A model generated the notes under the pieces. It had not been told where the DNA came from and made no database searches. It was given only the letters and a program-made list of their open reading frames with translations. Of a stretch of DNA of 64,000 bases, positions 27,939 through 35,510 are shown piece after piece. The stretch's first letter is position 1. Each line of letters begins with the position of its first letter. A program made the position numbers and the translations under genes. The stretch covers positions 434,001 through 498,000 of the forward strand of contig CAIMFJ010000004.1 of NCBI GenBank assembly GCA_903840355.1, read 5' to 3'. This stretch comes from an uncultured Opitutia bacterium. Lineage in GTDB: Bacteria; Verrucomicrobiota; Verrucomicrobiia; Opitutales; UBA953.

Positions 27939-29122
27939 GTTCGTTTCCGACCATTCCTTCGCAGTTTGATCGCCCGCGAGCGGGTGAGGTCGATATTTTG
28001 GTCGTGGCGGGTGAACACTCTGGCGATCAACACGCCGCCAAGGTGGTGCAAGAACTCTTAAAGCAGCATCCGGGGTTGCGGGTGGCGGCGTTTGGCGGGC
28101 CGCATTTAAGCCAAGCCGGGGCCCAGTTATTATTTGATATGACGGGTTTTTCGGCCGTGGGGATTGTAGAAATTTTAGCGGCGTACCCCTTTTACCGAAA
28201 ACTCTTCCAGCAGATGTTAGCCTGGACTCTGCGCTGGCGTCCCAAGGTTGTTTTATTGGTAGACTACCCTGGTCTGAATTTACGGTTAGCAAATGCATTG
28301 CGCCAAGCCGGGTTATCACGGGCGGGTGGCGGCACCACGGCAGTGCTGCAGTATATCAGCCCTCAATTGTGGGCGTGGAAGCCGAAGCGTCGTTTCACCA
28401 TGGCCCGTGACTTAGATAGTGTCGGGGCTATTTTCCCGTTTGAGCCCGAGGTGTATCGCGACACCTCTTTGGACGTCCGTTTTGTGGGGCATCCCTTTGT
28501 CGACCCCCAGCATCAATCTAGTTTGAGTTACGACCCCCAAGGGCCGGTCTTGCTTTTGCCAGGCAGTCGCCCGAAACCGGTACGCAAAATTTTCCCCGCC
28601 TTGATTGAAGCCTTTGCGCTTTTCCGTGAAACCTATCCACAAAAGCGTGCCTTAGTGTTGCACACGGGCGGGGAGGTCCATGCCGAGCTTTATCGTCTTT
28701 GTGCTGAATATGGTACGGAAGCTCGTGGGATTGATTTACGGCCTGTTTCCGAGGGCCCTGTGAGCGGGTGTGCGGCGTTAGTGAGTTCGGGCACGATGTC
28801 CTTGTCGGTGGCGCTAGCAGGGATTCCTGGGGCGGTGGTGTATCGGGCGAATCCGCTGACGTGGGTGGTGGGCCGACGGATTGTGGCCCGTGGCGTGGAG
28901 CGCCTCGGGATTGCGAATATTTTATTGAAGCGCGACGCCTGGCCTGAGTTTCTGCAATCCGCCTGTGAGCCTGCGTTGCTCGCTGCTCGGTTGAAGGAAT
29001 GCGTGGAGCAAAAAGAGCCTCGGCAACAGGCAGTACGTGATGCCGCTGAGTTGTTGAACCTCTTATCGACCAAGGCAGGATCGACCCCCGCGGAATGGGT
29101 GAGCTCCTTTTTAACGCCGTGA
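27935..29122 (+). CDS. lpxB: Lipid-A-disaccharide synthase
   Basis: A 395-residue GT19 glycosyltransferase joining UDP-diacylglucosamine to lipid X at the inner membrane. Motifs: VAGEHSGDQHAAKVV, AFGGPHLSQAGAQLL, GFSAVGIVEILAAYP, DYPGLNLRLA, YISPQLWAWKPKR, VGHPFVD, LLPGSRPKPVRK and SGTMSLSVALAGIPGAVVYR. Two positions differ from well-studied LpxB: the Glu after PGSRxx and the Glu of SGTATLE are replaced (PGSRPKPV, SGTMSLS). An N-terminal extension of about 18 residues is present. It is coupled to the GnnA-like gene by ATGA and to the next SDR by GTGA. Confidence 0.9.
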   Translation: MSSFPTIPSQFDRPRAGEVDILVVAGEHSGDQHAAKVVQELLKQHPGLRVAAFGGPHLSQAGAQLLFDMTGFSAVGIVEILAAYPFYRKLFQQMLAWTLRWRPKVVLLVDYPGLNLRLANALRQAGLSRAGGGTTAVLQYISPQLWAWKPKRRFTMARDLDSVGAIFPFEPEVYRDTSLDVRFVGHPFVDPQHQSSLSYDPQGPVLLLPGSRPKPVRKIFPALIEAFALFRETYPQKRALVLHTGGEVHAELYRLCAEYGTEARGIDLRPVSEGPVSGCAALVSSGTMSLSVALAGIPGAVVYRANPLTWVVGRRIVARGVERLGIANILLKRDAWPEFLQSACEPALLAARLKECVEQKEPRQQAVRDAAELLNLLSTKAGSTPAEWVSSFLTP

Positions 29123-30000
29123 GTGCTTCGCGGAAGATGGCGATTCTGGGGTGCGGTTACGTGGGAACCGCCTTGGCCCTGCAAGCGATGGCACGAGGCT
29201 ATCAAGTCGTCGCCTTTGTCCGCTCGTCAGAGTCGGCGCAACGCTTGCAGGCATTGGGAATTACGACGCAGGCCTTTGATTTAATCACCGGGGATTTTGG
29301 GACGCTTCCTAAAGATTTTACGGTAGTCGTTTACGCCGCCAGTTCGGGTGGTGGTGGCGTGGCGGCCTATCAAGCGATTTATGACCAAGGCGTAAAACGC
29401 GCCGTCGCTTGGGCTCAAAATAGTGGCGTGGCCAAATTTATTTTTACGAGTTCAACGAGTGTGTATCGCCAAGATGATGGCGCTGAAGTCGACGAGACTT
29501 TTGCCACCGGTGGTACGGAAAATGCCGAGATGCTTTTGCAAGGGGAGCGTGCGGTTTTAACGGCGACGATTCCGGCGCGATGGGTTTTGCGTTTCGGCGG
29601 CTTGTATGGTCCAGGTCGTCATTATCTTTTGGATCAATTAAAACGCGGTGAAAAATTAATCGGTGGTCGTGTGGATCATTTTATCAATTATTTGCACCGC
29701 GAGGATGCAGCGCAGGCTTTGTTGCTGGCAGCAGAGTCATCGCGTACTGGAAATTTTTGTTATAACATTACGGATGGACATCCCGTGACGAAGGCAGAGC
29801 TCGCACAGTGGATTGCGACGCAACTAGGAATGGGGATTTTGCAGTTCAATCAGGAGGCTCCGGCGGGCCCACGGATGCAGCGGGAGGGTCGTTCTGCGGT
29901 AAATCGTCGGATTTTAAGCAGCCGTTTTCGTTCCGAATTGGGATGGAATCCTCAATTTAGCACGGTTTTTGAGGGTTTAACCCCATTTTTAGGCCTTTGA
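29119..30000 (+). CDS. NAD(P)-dependent SDR/epimerase-like protein (YeeZ-like)
   Basis: About 293 residues. The dinucleotide motif is ILGCGYVGTALA, close to the N-terminus, followed by VVVYAASSGGGG and FTSSTSVY, as in the YeeZ-like branch of extended SDRs. YxxxK is not intact; TENAEMLLQGERA sits where the active Tyr/Lys usually is, so catalysis is uncertain. The start is probably the GTG at 29119, which overlaps the lpxB stop (GTGA); an ATG at 29137 is also possible. It is the last gene of the clpB-lpxB strand run. Substrate unknown. Confidence 0.78.
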   Translation: MSASRKMAILGCGYVGTALALQAMARGYQVVAFVRSSESAQRLQALGITTQAFDLITGDFGTLPKDFTVVVYAASSGGGGVAAYQAIYDQGVKRAVAWAQNSGVAKFIFTSSTSVYRQDDGAEVDETFATGGTENAEMLLQGERAVLTATIPARWVLRFGGLYGPGRHYLLDQLKRGEKLIGGRVDHFINYLHREDAAQALLLAAESSRTGNFCYNITDGHPVTKAELAQWIATQLGMGILQFNQEAPAGPRMQREGRSAVNRRILSSRFRSELGWNPQFSTVFEGLTPFLGL

Positions 30001-30104
30001 AGGGGGTTTAGGGGCTTCTACCTGTGGCAGAGTGTTCACGGTGTCGTCATCATTCTGTCACAATTGAATGAGATAGTGTCCCTGCACTCAAAGCACCCAT
30101 ACCT

Positions 30105-31517
30105 ATGAAACATAACCTCAAATCCATGCTCATTGCGGCGGCGGCTATCACGGCAGTCACTGCATCTGCGCAAGACAAGGCAACCCTCGACCTCCTCGTG
30201 TCGAAGGGCGTGATCACCCCTGAAGAACGCGCCAAGACTCTTGAGTCTGGGTTCAACGCTTCGGTGGATGCTCCTAAGTCCGTCTCCATCAAGGAGGCCA
30301 CCACCAAGAACTTCACCCTGGGAGCTTACTTCCAGACCTTCTACGAGAACTTCTCCTACAGCCAAACCACCGCTGCTGGCGTTTCTTCGTCGAACTACCG
30401 CACCCAAAGCGACTTTATCATCCGTCGCCTCTACCTCACCTTAGATGCTAACTTAGGCGAAGGTTTCACCTCCAGCATCTCGTACGACTTGTCCGGTCAG
30501 TTCCCTTCGACCGCTTACAACCTCGATCGTGCGATCATCAGCGCGACCTCTTCCCTCGGTACGATTGACGCGGGCTGGAAGAAAGTAAATTGGGGTATCG
30601 AAGAAGTTCCTCTCTCCTCCATCTTCAAGGACGGTTCTTCCTCCTCGAACTTGTACGGCGTGGAGCGCAGTAACGCTGACCGCTACTGGCAAGAAAGCGA
30701 AAACGGTTCGACGAACGGTTCGAACGGTCGCCGCCTCGGTTTCGGTTTCCACCACTTAGGTCTCTTCTACACCAGCCCTGCTACCAAGAATGGTTTCGAG
30801 TATGGCGCTTCGGTGGTTAACGCCGCTTCCTCCTACGTTTTAGCTCCTACCAAGGGTCTCAATGACGTGGATTACTACCTCAACGCGTTGTACAACTTCT
30901 CCTCGGATGACGATCATAAGTTCGCCATCGGTGTGAACTACGGTCATGACCGTTACAACGAAGCCACCGCTGCTTTCTCGAGCTATGCTACCATGGATGG
31001 TTTCAATCCATTCATCATGGCTAAGTACGGCAACTGGACCTTCCAAGCTCAGTACCTCTCCACTAAGGTTGACAGCACCTACGACAACGTAGCTGGTGTT
31101 AACGGTGCCGCCTACGGTAACCACACTCCTACCGGTCAAACCTACATCTTGGCCTACCGCTTCAGCCCCAATTGGGAAGGTGTTGCCCGCTTTGACCACT
31201 TAGACACGGACCGCCGTGGTGTGCAAATCGGTGATGTCATCCGCGACTTCGGTACGGTTAATGTTAACGACGGTTCGGCAGGTGGTGCTGGTATCAGCGG
31301 TTCTTCCTTCAACTCGACCGACTCCTACTACCTCGGCGTGAACTACTACTTCAGCCTCAAGGCTGGCAGCAAGGACTACGCCGGTAAGAATGCGAAGATC
31401 ATGGTTGGTTACCAACAATCAATCTTCAAGGATATCGTTAGCGGTGGCGCAGTCACCGGTGCCGGTGCTTCGGCCACGGTTAACGAACTCCGCGTCTGCG
31501 CTCAGTTGGCCTGGTAA
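30105..31517 (+). CDS. OprP/OprO-type outer-membrane porin
   Basis: A 470-residue outer-membrane barrel. The signal peptide is MKHNLKSMLIAAAAITAV-TASA, cut before QDKAT. A short region LLVSKGVITPEERAKTLESG, found before the barrel in many PVC and Bacteroidetes porins, precedes it. The rest alternates short hydrophobic strands with aromatic girdles (FTLGAYFQTFYENFSY, FIIRRLYLTLDANLGEGF) and ends in QLAW, an aromatic terminal residue as barrels require. Similar to phosphate-selective porin O/P; the transported ion is unknown. Codons end in C far more often than in the neighbours (TTC, TAC, AAC, CTC), which suggests high expression. A strong terminator follows. Confidence 0.85.
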   Translation: MKHNLKSMLIAAAAITAVTASAQDKATLDLLVSKGVITPEERAKTLESGFNASVDAPKSVSIKEATTKNFTLGAYFQTFYENFSYSQTTAAGVSSSNYRTQSDFIIRRLYLTLDANLGEGFTSSISYDLSGQFPSTAYNLDRAIISATSSLGTIDAGWKKVNWGIEEVPLSSIFKDGSSSSNLYGVERSNADRYWQESENGSTNGSNGRRLGFGFHHLGLFYTSPATKNGFEYGASVVNAASSYVLAPTKGLNDVDYYLNALYNFSSDDDHKFAIGVNYGHDRYNEATAAFSSYATMDGFNPFIMAKYGNWTFQAQYLSTKVDSTYDNVAGVNGAAYGNHTPTGQTYILAYRFSPNWEGVARFDHLDTDRRGVQIGDVIRDFGTVNVNDGSAGGAGISGSSFNSTDSYYLGVNYYFSLKAGSKDYAGKNAKIMVGYQQSIFKDIVSGGAVTGAGASATVNELRVCAQLAW

Positions 31518-31539
31518 AGGTTGACGAGTTCGACATTCA

Positions 31540-31566
31540 GGGGCCGACGTAAGTCGGCCCCTTTTT
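31540..31566 (+). terminator. Intrinsic terminator of the porin gene
   Basis: A perfect nine-base stem GGGGCCGAC (31540-31548) with GTCGGCCCC (31553-31561), loop GTAA, followed by TTTTTA. It starts 22 bases after the porin stop. Confidence 0.93.
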
Positions 31567-31644
31567 ATTGTCTAAATAGATGGGGTAGGGGCGAGGTTGC
31601 GTCCTCGGCATTTTATTAACTGATACGCACCTTGGGGCCTTTCG

Positions 31645-32095
31645 AAGGGGAAAGACTTATGAGTCGGATTCTGCTGGCGGACGTGATGGTAATCATCTCT
31701 CTGCCCAGATACTTTTGATGGTCGCGGCGAAATTGCCATGTCATGCGTTCTCCCCGACTCAGTCGCGGTTGCTCATTATCCAATAAGCACCGAAAGGCTT
31801 AAGAGACTGATGCGATAGCCTCTCTGCCCAAGGCGGCAGATTCTATCCTTTACACTTGTATCGGGTCGGGACGATACGGTATCCAGGTCCGTTCATCGCT
31901 GTTAGCTCGGTATAGCTTCATGGGTTATCCGTGGAGCAGTCGGACTCTGCCAGTGGATGGTCTGGTAATGCATGCCTCCTAAGATCTACGCATCATCCTC
32001 CCGGATGACATGAGGAGGATGGCGTAGCAGCCTCCTGTCCAGCATGCACCCTGATGACATCAGGCTTGGGAGTGGTCGCCCGAGCCTTCATCCAT
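31645..32095 (-). ncRNA. Structured RNA candidate, possibly a divergent RNase P RNA
   Basis: The 31567-32110 stretch has no credible gene and lies between two terminators. On the minus strand it shows, in RNase P order: AGAGTCCGACTGCTCCAC (31931-31948; cf. AAGTCCGGGCTCC), AACAGCGATGAACGGACC (31886-31903; cf. ACAGA-A-ACCGCC), AAGTGTAAAGG after a hairpin (31847-31857; cf. AAGGGTGAAAGG), AGATGATTACC (31688-31698; cf. AGATGAATGAC) and CAGAATCCGACTCATAAG (31656-31673; cf. CAGAACCCGGCTTAT). The outer blocks are about 290 bases apart, as in type A RNase P. CTCC can pair with GGAG near 31750 (P5), and GAAGGCT with AGTCTTT can close the ends (P1). A long hairpin sits at 31986-32027. Against it: GGAAAG before AGTCC is lost and the P4 helix is imperfect. 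Another structured RNA remains possible; ends are approximate. Confidence 0.42.
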
Positions 32096-32114
32096 TGCAT
32101 TCTCAATCGCCCAT

Positions 32115-32139
32115 AAAAAAGCCCAGCAGGGCTGGGCTT
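32115..32139 (-). terminator. Intrinsic terminator of the coiled-coil protein gene
   Basis: On the minus strand AAGCCCAGC, loop CCT, GCTGGGCTT, then TTTTTT (32115-32120). It lies about 25 bases after the stop of the gene at 32163-32762 and separates that gene from the candidate RNA. Confidence 0.9.
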
Positions 32140-32162
32140 GGTGAGGGCTAAGCAAAGGTTGC

Positions 32163-32762
32163 TTAGCGAGCGCGGTAGTTAGGCGAAGCGTTTTCGAAGG
32201 ACTTACCTTCGGCCGTCAGGCGACGGTTTTCTTCTTCAACCACAGCGAGTTTCTTAGCGATGTCATCAACCTTGGCATTCGCTTCACGTAAGGCGGTGGA
32301 GGCAGCTTCAAGGTCGCTTTCAGCTTTCTTCTGCTTCGCAACCGCTTCGCGAACTTCAGAACCATCGCGGAGTTTGGCCAATTCAGCAGTAAGTTCATTG
32401 ACGCGGGCAGCGGACTCCGAGCGGGCTTTTTCTAATTCAGCCACCTTGGTGTTAGCCTTGGCGAGGTCAGCTTTTACGGCACTGAGATCATCGACGACTT
32501 TCTTCGATGCTTCTTCGGTGGTCGTGATTTTAGCCACGGCATTCGCTTCCGATGCTTGGGCGGCTTTTAATTTAGCTTCGGCTTCCGCCGTGCGACGTTC
32601 GGCGAGTACGACTTTGGCGCCGTTAGCACGAATCGCTTCCGTGGCTTCGGTGCGAGCGCGGTCAGCACGATCGTTCGCCTCAGACTCGCTGGACCAAGAA
32701 ACGACGGCAACACCGCCGAAGGCAGCTGCGACGAGGACAAGGATGATTTCAGAAGGTTTCAT
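32163..32762 (-). CDS. Membrane-anchored coiled-coil protein of unknown function
   Basis: A 199-residue protein. Residues 5-22 (EIILVLVAAAFGGVAVVS) form one hydrophobic helix that serves as a signal anchor. The rest, about 30-185, is almost entirely heptad-like Ala/Glu/Lys coiled coil. It ends in a basic, probably flexible tail (ENASPNYRAR). Most likely a periplasmic or cytoplasmic rod tethered to the inner membrane; topology cannot be decided. Similar Ala-rich coiled coils are often annotated as uncharacterised in PVC bacteria. It has its own terminator and a leader without a Shine-Dalgarno, so it appears monocistronic. Confidence 0.75.
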   Translation of the reverse strand: MKPSEIILVLVAAAFGGVAVVSWSSESEANDRADRARTEATEAIRANGAKVVLAERRTAEAEAKLKAAQASEANAVAKITTTEEASKKVVDDLSAVKADLAKANTKVAELEKARSESAARVNELTAELAKLRDGSEVREAVAKQKKAESDLEAASTALREANAKVDDIAKKLAVVEEENRRLTAEGKSFENASPNYRAR

Positions 32763-32822
32763 GTTGATTTACTATCTAATGGAATTGGCGCAAAAGGCTC
32801 AAGGGTCAAGCGCCTACCCGAG

Positions 32823-33998
32823 TCAGGAGAGGCGGTTTTTATAGTCAGCGTAGCCAAACCGCCGGATTACCTGCGTCTGCTTGGTGCTGGGGTCATAGCT
32901 GGCAATGGCCGGCAGGGGTACCCCATTAAAGGTCGTGTTTTTTACAAAAGTATAATGGGACATGTCCAAGAACACGATCCTTTGGCCGATTTTAAGGGGC
33001 GCAGGGAAGGAGTAGTCGCCAATGACATCACCCGCTAAACAGGTAACGCTGCCTAGGCGGTAGGTGTGGGGTAATTTGCCTGGAAGGTCAGCCCCGACGA
33101 TATCTGCCCGATAAGGCATTTCCAAGGTATCGGGCATGTGGCACGTGGCGGAGATATCGATAATCGCGATATCGACGCCGTTATGGACGATGTCGAGTAC
33201 GGTGCCGACGAGGACACCTGTACCAATGCCGATGGCTTCACCGGGTTCTAAGTAAATCTCCAGATGTTGCCCCCAGCGTTGGCGGAAGTTGGTCAGGACG
33301 CGATGGAGTCGGTCGAGATCGTAGTCTGGTCGGGTGATGTGATGGCCGCCCCCAAAGTTAACCCATTTCATCTGGGGGATGAACTCGCCAAACTTTTGTT
33401 CGAATGCCGCCACGGTTCGCTCCAAGACGTCGGAGCCCTGTTGGCACATCGTGTGGAAGTGTAGACCCTCGAGACCTTCTAAATCTTGGGCGCTTTTAAT
33501 TTCCGAACGCAGCGTGCCGAGTCGTGAGCCAGAGGCGCAAGGGTTGTAGAGTTCGACTTCGACTTCCGCATGTTCAGGGTTCACGCGCAGGCCGAAAGAG
33601 ACGCGACGCGGAGACTTGGCGGCCGTGGCACGATGACGCTGCCATTGACTGAGCGAATTAAATGAAACGTGGTCGGCGACCCGCAGTAAGCGTTCGAATT
33701 CCTCGTCTTTGAAGGCTGGTGAATAAGCATGCACTTCGCCGCCAAACTCTTCTCGTCCCAGCAAGGCTTCGTGGATGCCGCTCGCTGTGGTACCTGCGAG
33801 GTAACGGCGCACTAACGGGGCTTCGCTGAATTGAGCAAACCCTTTGAGGGCGAGGAGTACTTTAACATTCGAGCGATCCATCACCCCGCGTAGGATGCGG
33901 AGGTTGTTTTCCAGTAAACCACGGTGCAGGACGTGGCAGGGGCTCGGCACCTGGGAGAGGTCAACCGAGGCAAAGGCGTTGGTTAAGGCGTCAGACAC
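32823..33998 (-). CDS. nspC: Carboxynorspermidine decarboxylase
   Basis: A 391-residue PLP enzyme of the alanine-racemase fold, close to diaminopimelate decarboxylase. It decarboxylates carboxy(nor)spermidine to the free triamine. PLP lysine is in VLLALKGFAQF (about residue 49); GLHFHTMCQQGSDVLE, NFGGGHHITRPDYDLD and YLEPGEAIG are the phosphate and substrate-binding blocks; CHMPDTLEMPYRADI fits the family. The start is GTG at 33998 (GTG TCT GAC). The dehydrogenase for the preceding step lies immediately upstream, but a terminator stands between them, so nspC probably has its own promoter or gets partial read-through. Confidence 0.93.
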   Translation of the reverse strand: MSDALTNAFASVDLSQVPSPCHVLHRGLLENNLRILRGVMDRSNVKVLLALKGFAQFSEAPLVRRYLAGTTASGIHEALLGREEFGGEVHAYSPAFKDEEFERLLRVADHVSFNSLSQWQRHRATAAKSPRRVSFGLRVNPEHAEVEVELYNPCASGSRLGTLRSEIKSAQDLEGLEGLHFHTMCQQGSDVLERTVAAFEQKFGEFIPQMKWVNFGGGHHITRPDYDLDRLHRVLTNFRQRWGQHLEIYLEPGEAIGIGTGVLVGTVLDIVHNGVDIAIIDISATCHMPDTLEMPYRADIVGADLPGKLPHTYRLGSVTCLAGDVIGDYSFPAPLKIGQRIVFLDMSHYTFVKNTTFNGVPLPAIASYDPSTKQTQVIRRFGYADYKNRLS

Positions 33999-34031
33999 AG
34001 CTTGAGGATTGAGGTAACGATAGTGTAGGGC

Positions 34032-34057
34032 AAAACAAAAGCCCGCTGGCGCGGGCT
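34032..34057 (-). terminator. Intrinsic terminator between the dehydrogenase gene and nspC
   Basis: On the minus strand AGCCCGC, loop GCCA, GCGGGCT followed by TTTGTTTTG. It starts six bases after the stop of the carboxynorspermidine dehydrogenase gene. Confidence 0.85.
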
Positions 34058-34062
34058 CGAGT

Positions 34063-35262
34063 TTAGTTCGTGGGCAACTCTTGGATGTGCCAAGGCAGGC
34101 CGCGTAAGTTTAGTTCGGCCATGAAGGGATCTGGATTCATCTCTTCCATATTCCAGACGCCTGGACGGGACCATTGCCCCGTCGCAATCATCGCTCCGCC
34201 AATCGCGGCGGGGACGCCGGTGGTGTAACTGATGGCTTGGGACTTTACTTCGGCGTAGCAAGCTTGGTGATCGCAGACGTTATAGATAAAGACCTTGCGA
34301 GGCTTGCCGTCTTTCATGCCCGTGATTTCGCAACCGATGCACGTCTTGCCTTTGGTGCGCGGACCCAAGGAGGCGGGATCAGGCAGCAGGGCTTTTAAGA
34401 ATTGGATGGGCACAATCTGGTGACCTTGGAAATCAATCGGGTCGATGCGAGTGAGGCCGACGTTTTCAAGCACACGGAGGTGGGTGAGGTAGTTTTCAGA
34501 GAACGTCATAAAGAAACGAATCCGCTTTAGGCCCTTGATGTTTAAGGCCAAGGACTCGAGTTCTTCGTGGTAGAGCAAGTAGCTGTCTTTGGGGCCGATA
34601 CCAGGGTAGTCGTAAACCCACTTCACCGAAAGAGGGTCGGTTTCTTTCCATTCACCTTTTTCCCAATAGCGCCCGCGTTGCGTGATTTCGCGGATGTTGA
34701 TTTCGGGGTTAAAGTTCGTGGCAAATTTATAACCATGGTCGCCCGCGTTGGCGTCCATGATGTCGATGGTTTCAATCGTATCGAACAGGTGCTTTTGGGC
34801 GTAGGCACAGAAAACATTCGTCACGCCGGGGTCGAAGCCGGAACCGAGTAAGGCGGTCAGACCGGCTTTTTGGAAGCGCTCGCGGTAGGCCCATTGCCAG
34901 GAGTATTCAAACTTGGCGAGGTGGGGTGGCTCATAGTTAGCCGTATCGACGTAGTGGATACCCGCGTGAAGGCAGGCATCCATTAAAGGAAGGTCTTGGT
35001 AGGGCAGGGCGACGTTGATTAAAAGATCGGCACCGAAAGATTTAATTAAGGCCACCGTCTCGGGGACGTTGTCGGCATTGACGGCCGCCGTGTGGAGCGT
35101 GCGACCCGTGGCCGCTTTGACGTCCGCGGCAATAGCCTTGCACTTGTTCTCGTTGCGCGAGGCGAGCATGACTTCGGAAAATACTTCTTTGGCCATGGCA
35201 CATTTGTGGGCGACGACATTACCCACGCCACCAGCCCCAATGATCAGAACTTTTTTGCTCAT
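34063..35262 (-). CDS. Carboxynorspermidine dehydrogenase (saccharopine dehydrogenase-like)
   Basis: A 399-residue NADPH-dependent enzyme that condenses aspartate semialdehyde with a diamine, giving carboxynorspermidine or carboxyspermidine. The Rossmann start is KKVLIIGAGGVGNVVAHKCA. INVALPYQDLPLMDACLHAG, HYVDTANYEPP and GLTALLGSGFDPGVTNVFCAY are typical of the Lys1/CANSDH group, and EITGMKDGKPRKVFIYN follows in the C-terminal part. The neighbour nspC makes the assignment specific. An ATG 19 codons upstream (35319) is open but adds non-family residues; ATG at 35262 gives MSKKVLIIGAGG. No Shine-Dalgarno. Confidence 0.92.
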   Translation of the reverse strand: MSKKVLIIGAGGVGNVVAHKCAMAKEVFSEVMLASRNENKCKAIAADVKAATGRTLHTAAVNADNVPETVALIKSFGADLLINVALPYQDLPLMDACLHAGIHYVDTANYEPPHLAKFEYSWQWAYRERFQKAGLTALLGSGFDPGVTNVFCAYAQKHLFDTIETIDIMDANAGDHGYKFATNFNPEINIREITQRGRYWEKGEWKETDPLSVKWVYDYPGIGPKDSYLLYHEELESLALNIKGLKRIRFFMTFSENYLTHLRVLENVGLTRIDPIDFQGHQIVPIQFLKALLPDPASLGPRTKGKTCIGCEITGMKDGKPRKVFIYNVCDHQACYAEVKSQAISYTTGVPAAIGGAMIATGQWSRPGVWNMEEMNPDPFMAELNLRGLPWHIQELPTN

Positions 35263-35357
35263 AAGAGGATTCAATTTCTGTCTACCCTGGCTGCCGGGGG
35301 AAGCAAAAAGGATACACATCGCGTGAACTCCAGAAGGCGATGAGGTGGCAAAAAGAC

Positions 35358-35459
35358 TCCTTTTGGCTGGCGGGATGGACGGGACTCGAACCCGCGACCT
35401 CCTACGTGACAGGCAGGCGCTCTAACCAACTGAGCTACCACCCCGGACAGCCAAAAGGA
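35358..35459. repeat. 11-base inverted repeat flanking the tRNA-Asp gene
   Basis: TCCTTTTGGCT at 35358-35368 and AGCCAAAAGGA at 35449-35459 are perfect reverse complements on either side of the tRNA. In the transcript they would extend the acceptor stem as a leader/trailer helix, with the trailer side reaching into the encoded CCA. It could also form a hairpin that ends transcription. Confidence 0.7.
35368..35444 (-). tRNA. tRNA-Asp (GTC)
   Basis: Cloverleaf on the minus strand: acceptor GGGGTGG with CCATCCC (one G-U), D-arm AGCTCAGTTGGTTAGAGC, anticodon loop CTGTCAC with GTC, T-arm GCGGGTTCGAGTCCCGT. Discriminator G and an encoded CCA (35368-35370). GTC with discriminator G identifies aspartate. 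Confidence 0.97.
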
Positions 35460-35510
35460 AGGTGAACAAAGGTCTTCGGCTGGGGGTCTGTCAAATGGAA
35501 AACCAGTTTC

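Noticed and set aside
31656-31950. Direct-repeat pair GAGTCGGATTCTGCTGG and CAGTCGGACTCTGCCAG as a mobile-element or tandem-repeat signal
   Set aside because: Both copies coincide with the P4-like blocks of the RNA candidate; their near-palindromic nature explains the likeness. There is no target duplication or transposase.
31610-32105. Several short minus-strand frames (17-42 codons, such as one starting MTWQFRRDHQKY)
   Set aside because: They are short, in different frames, without ribosome-binding sites, and overlap the predicted RNA helices. No homology was recognised.
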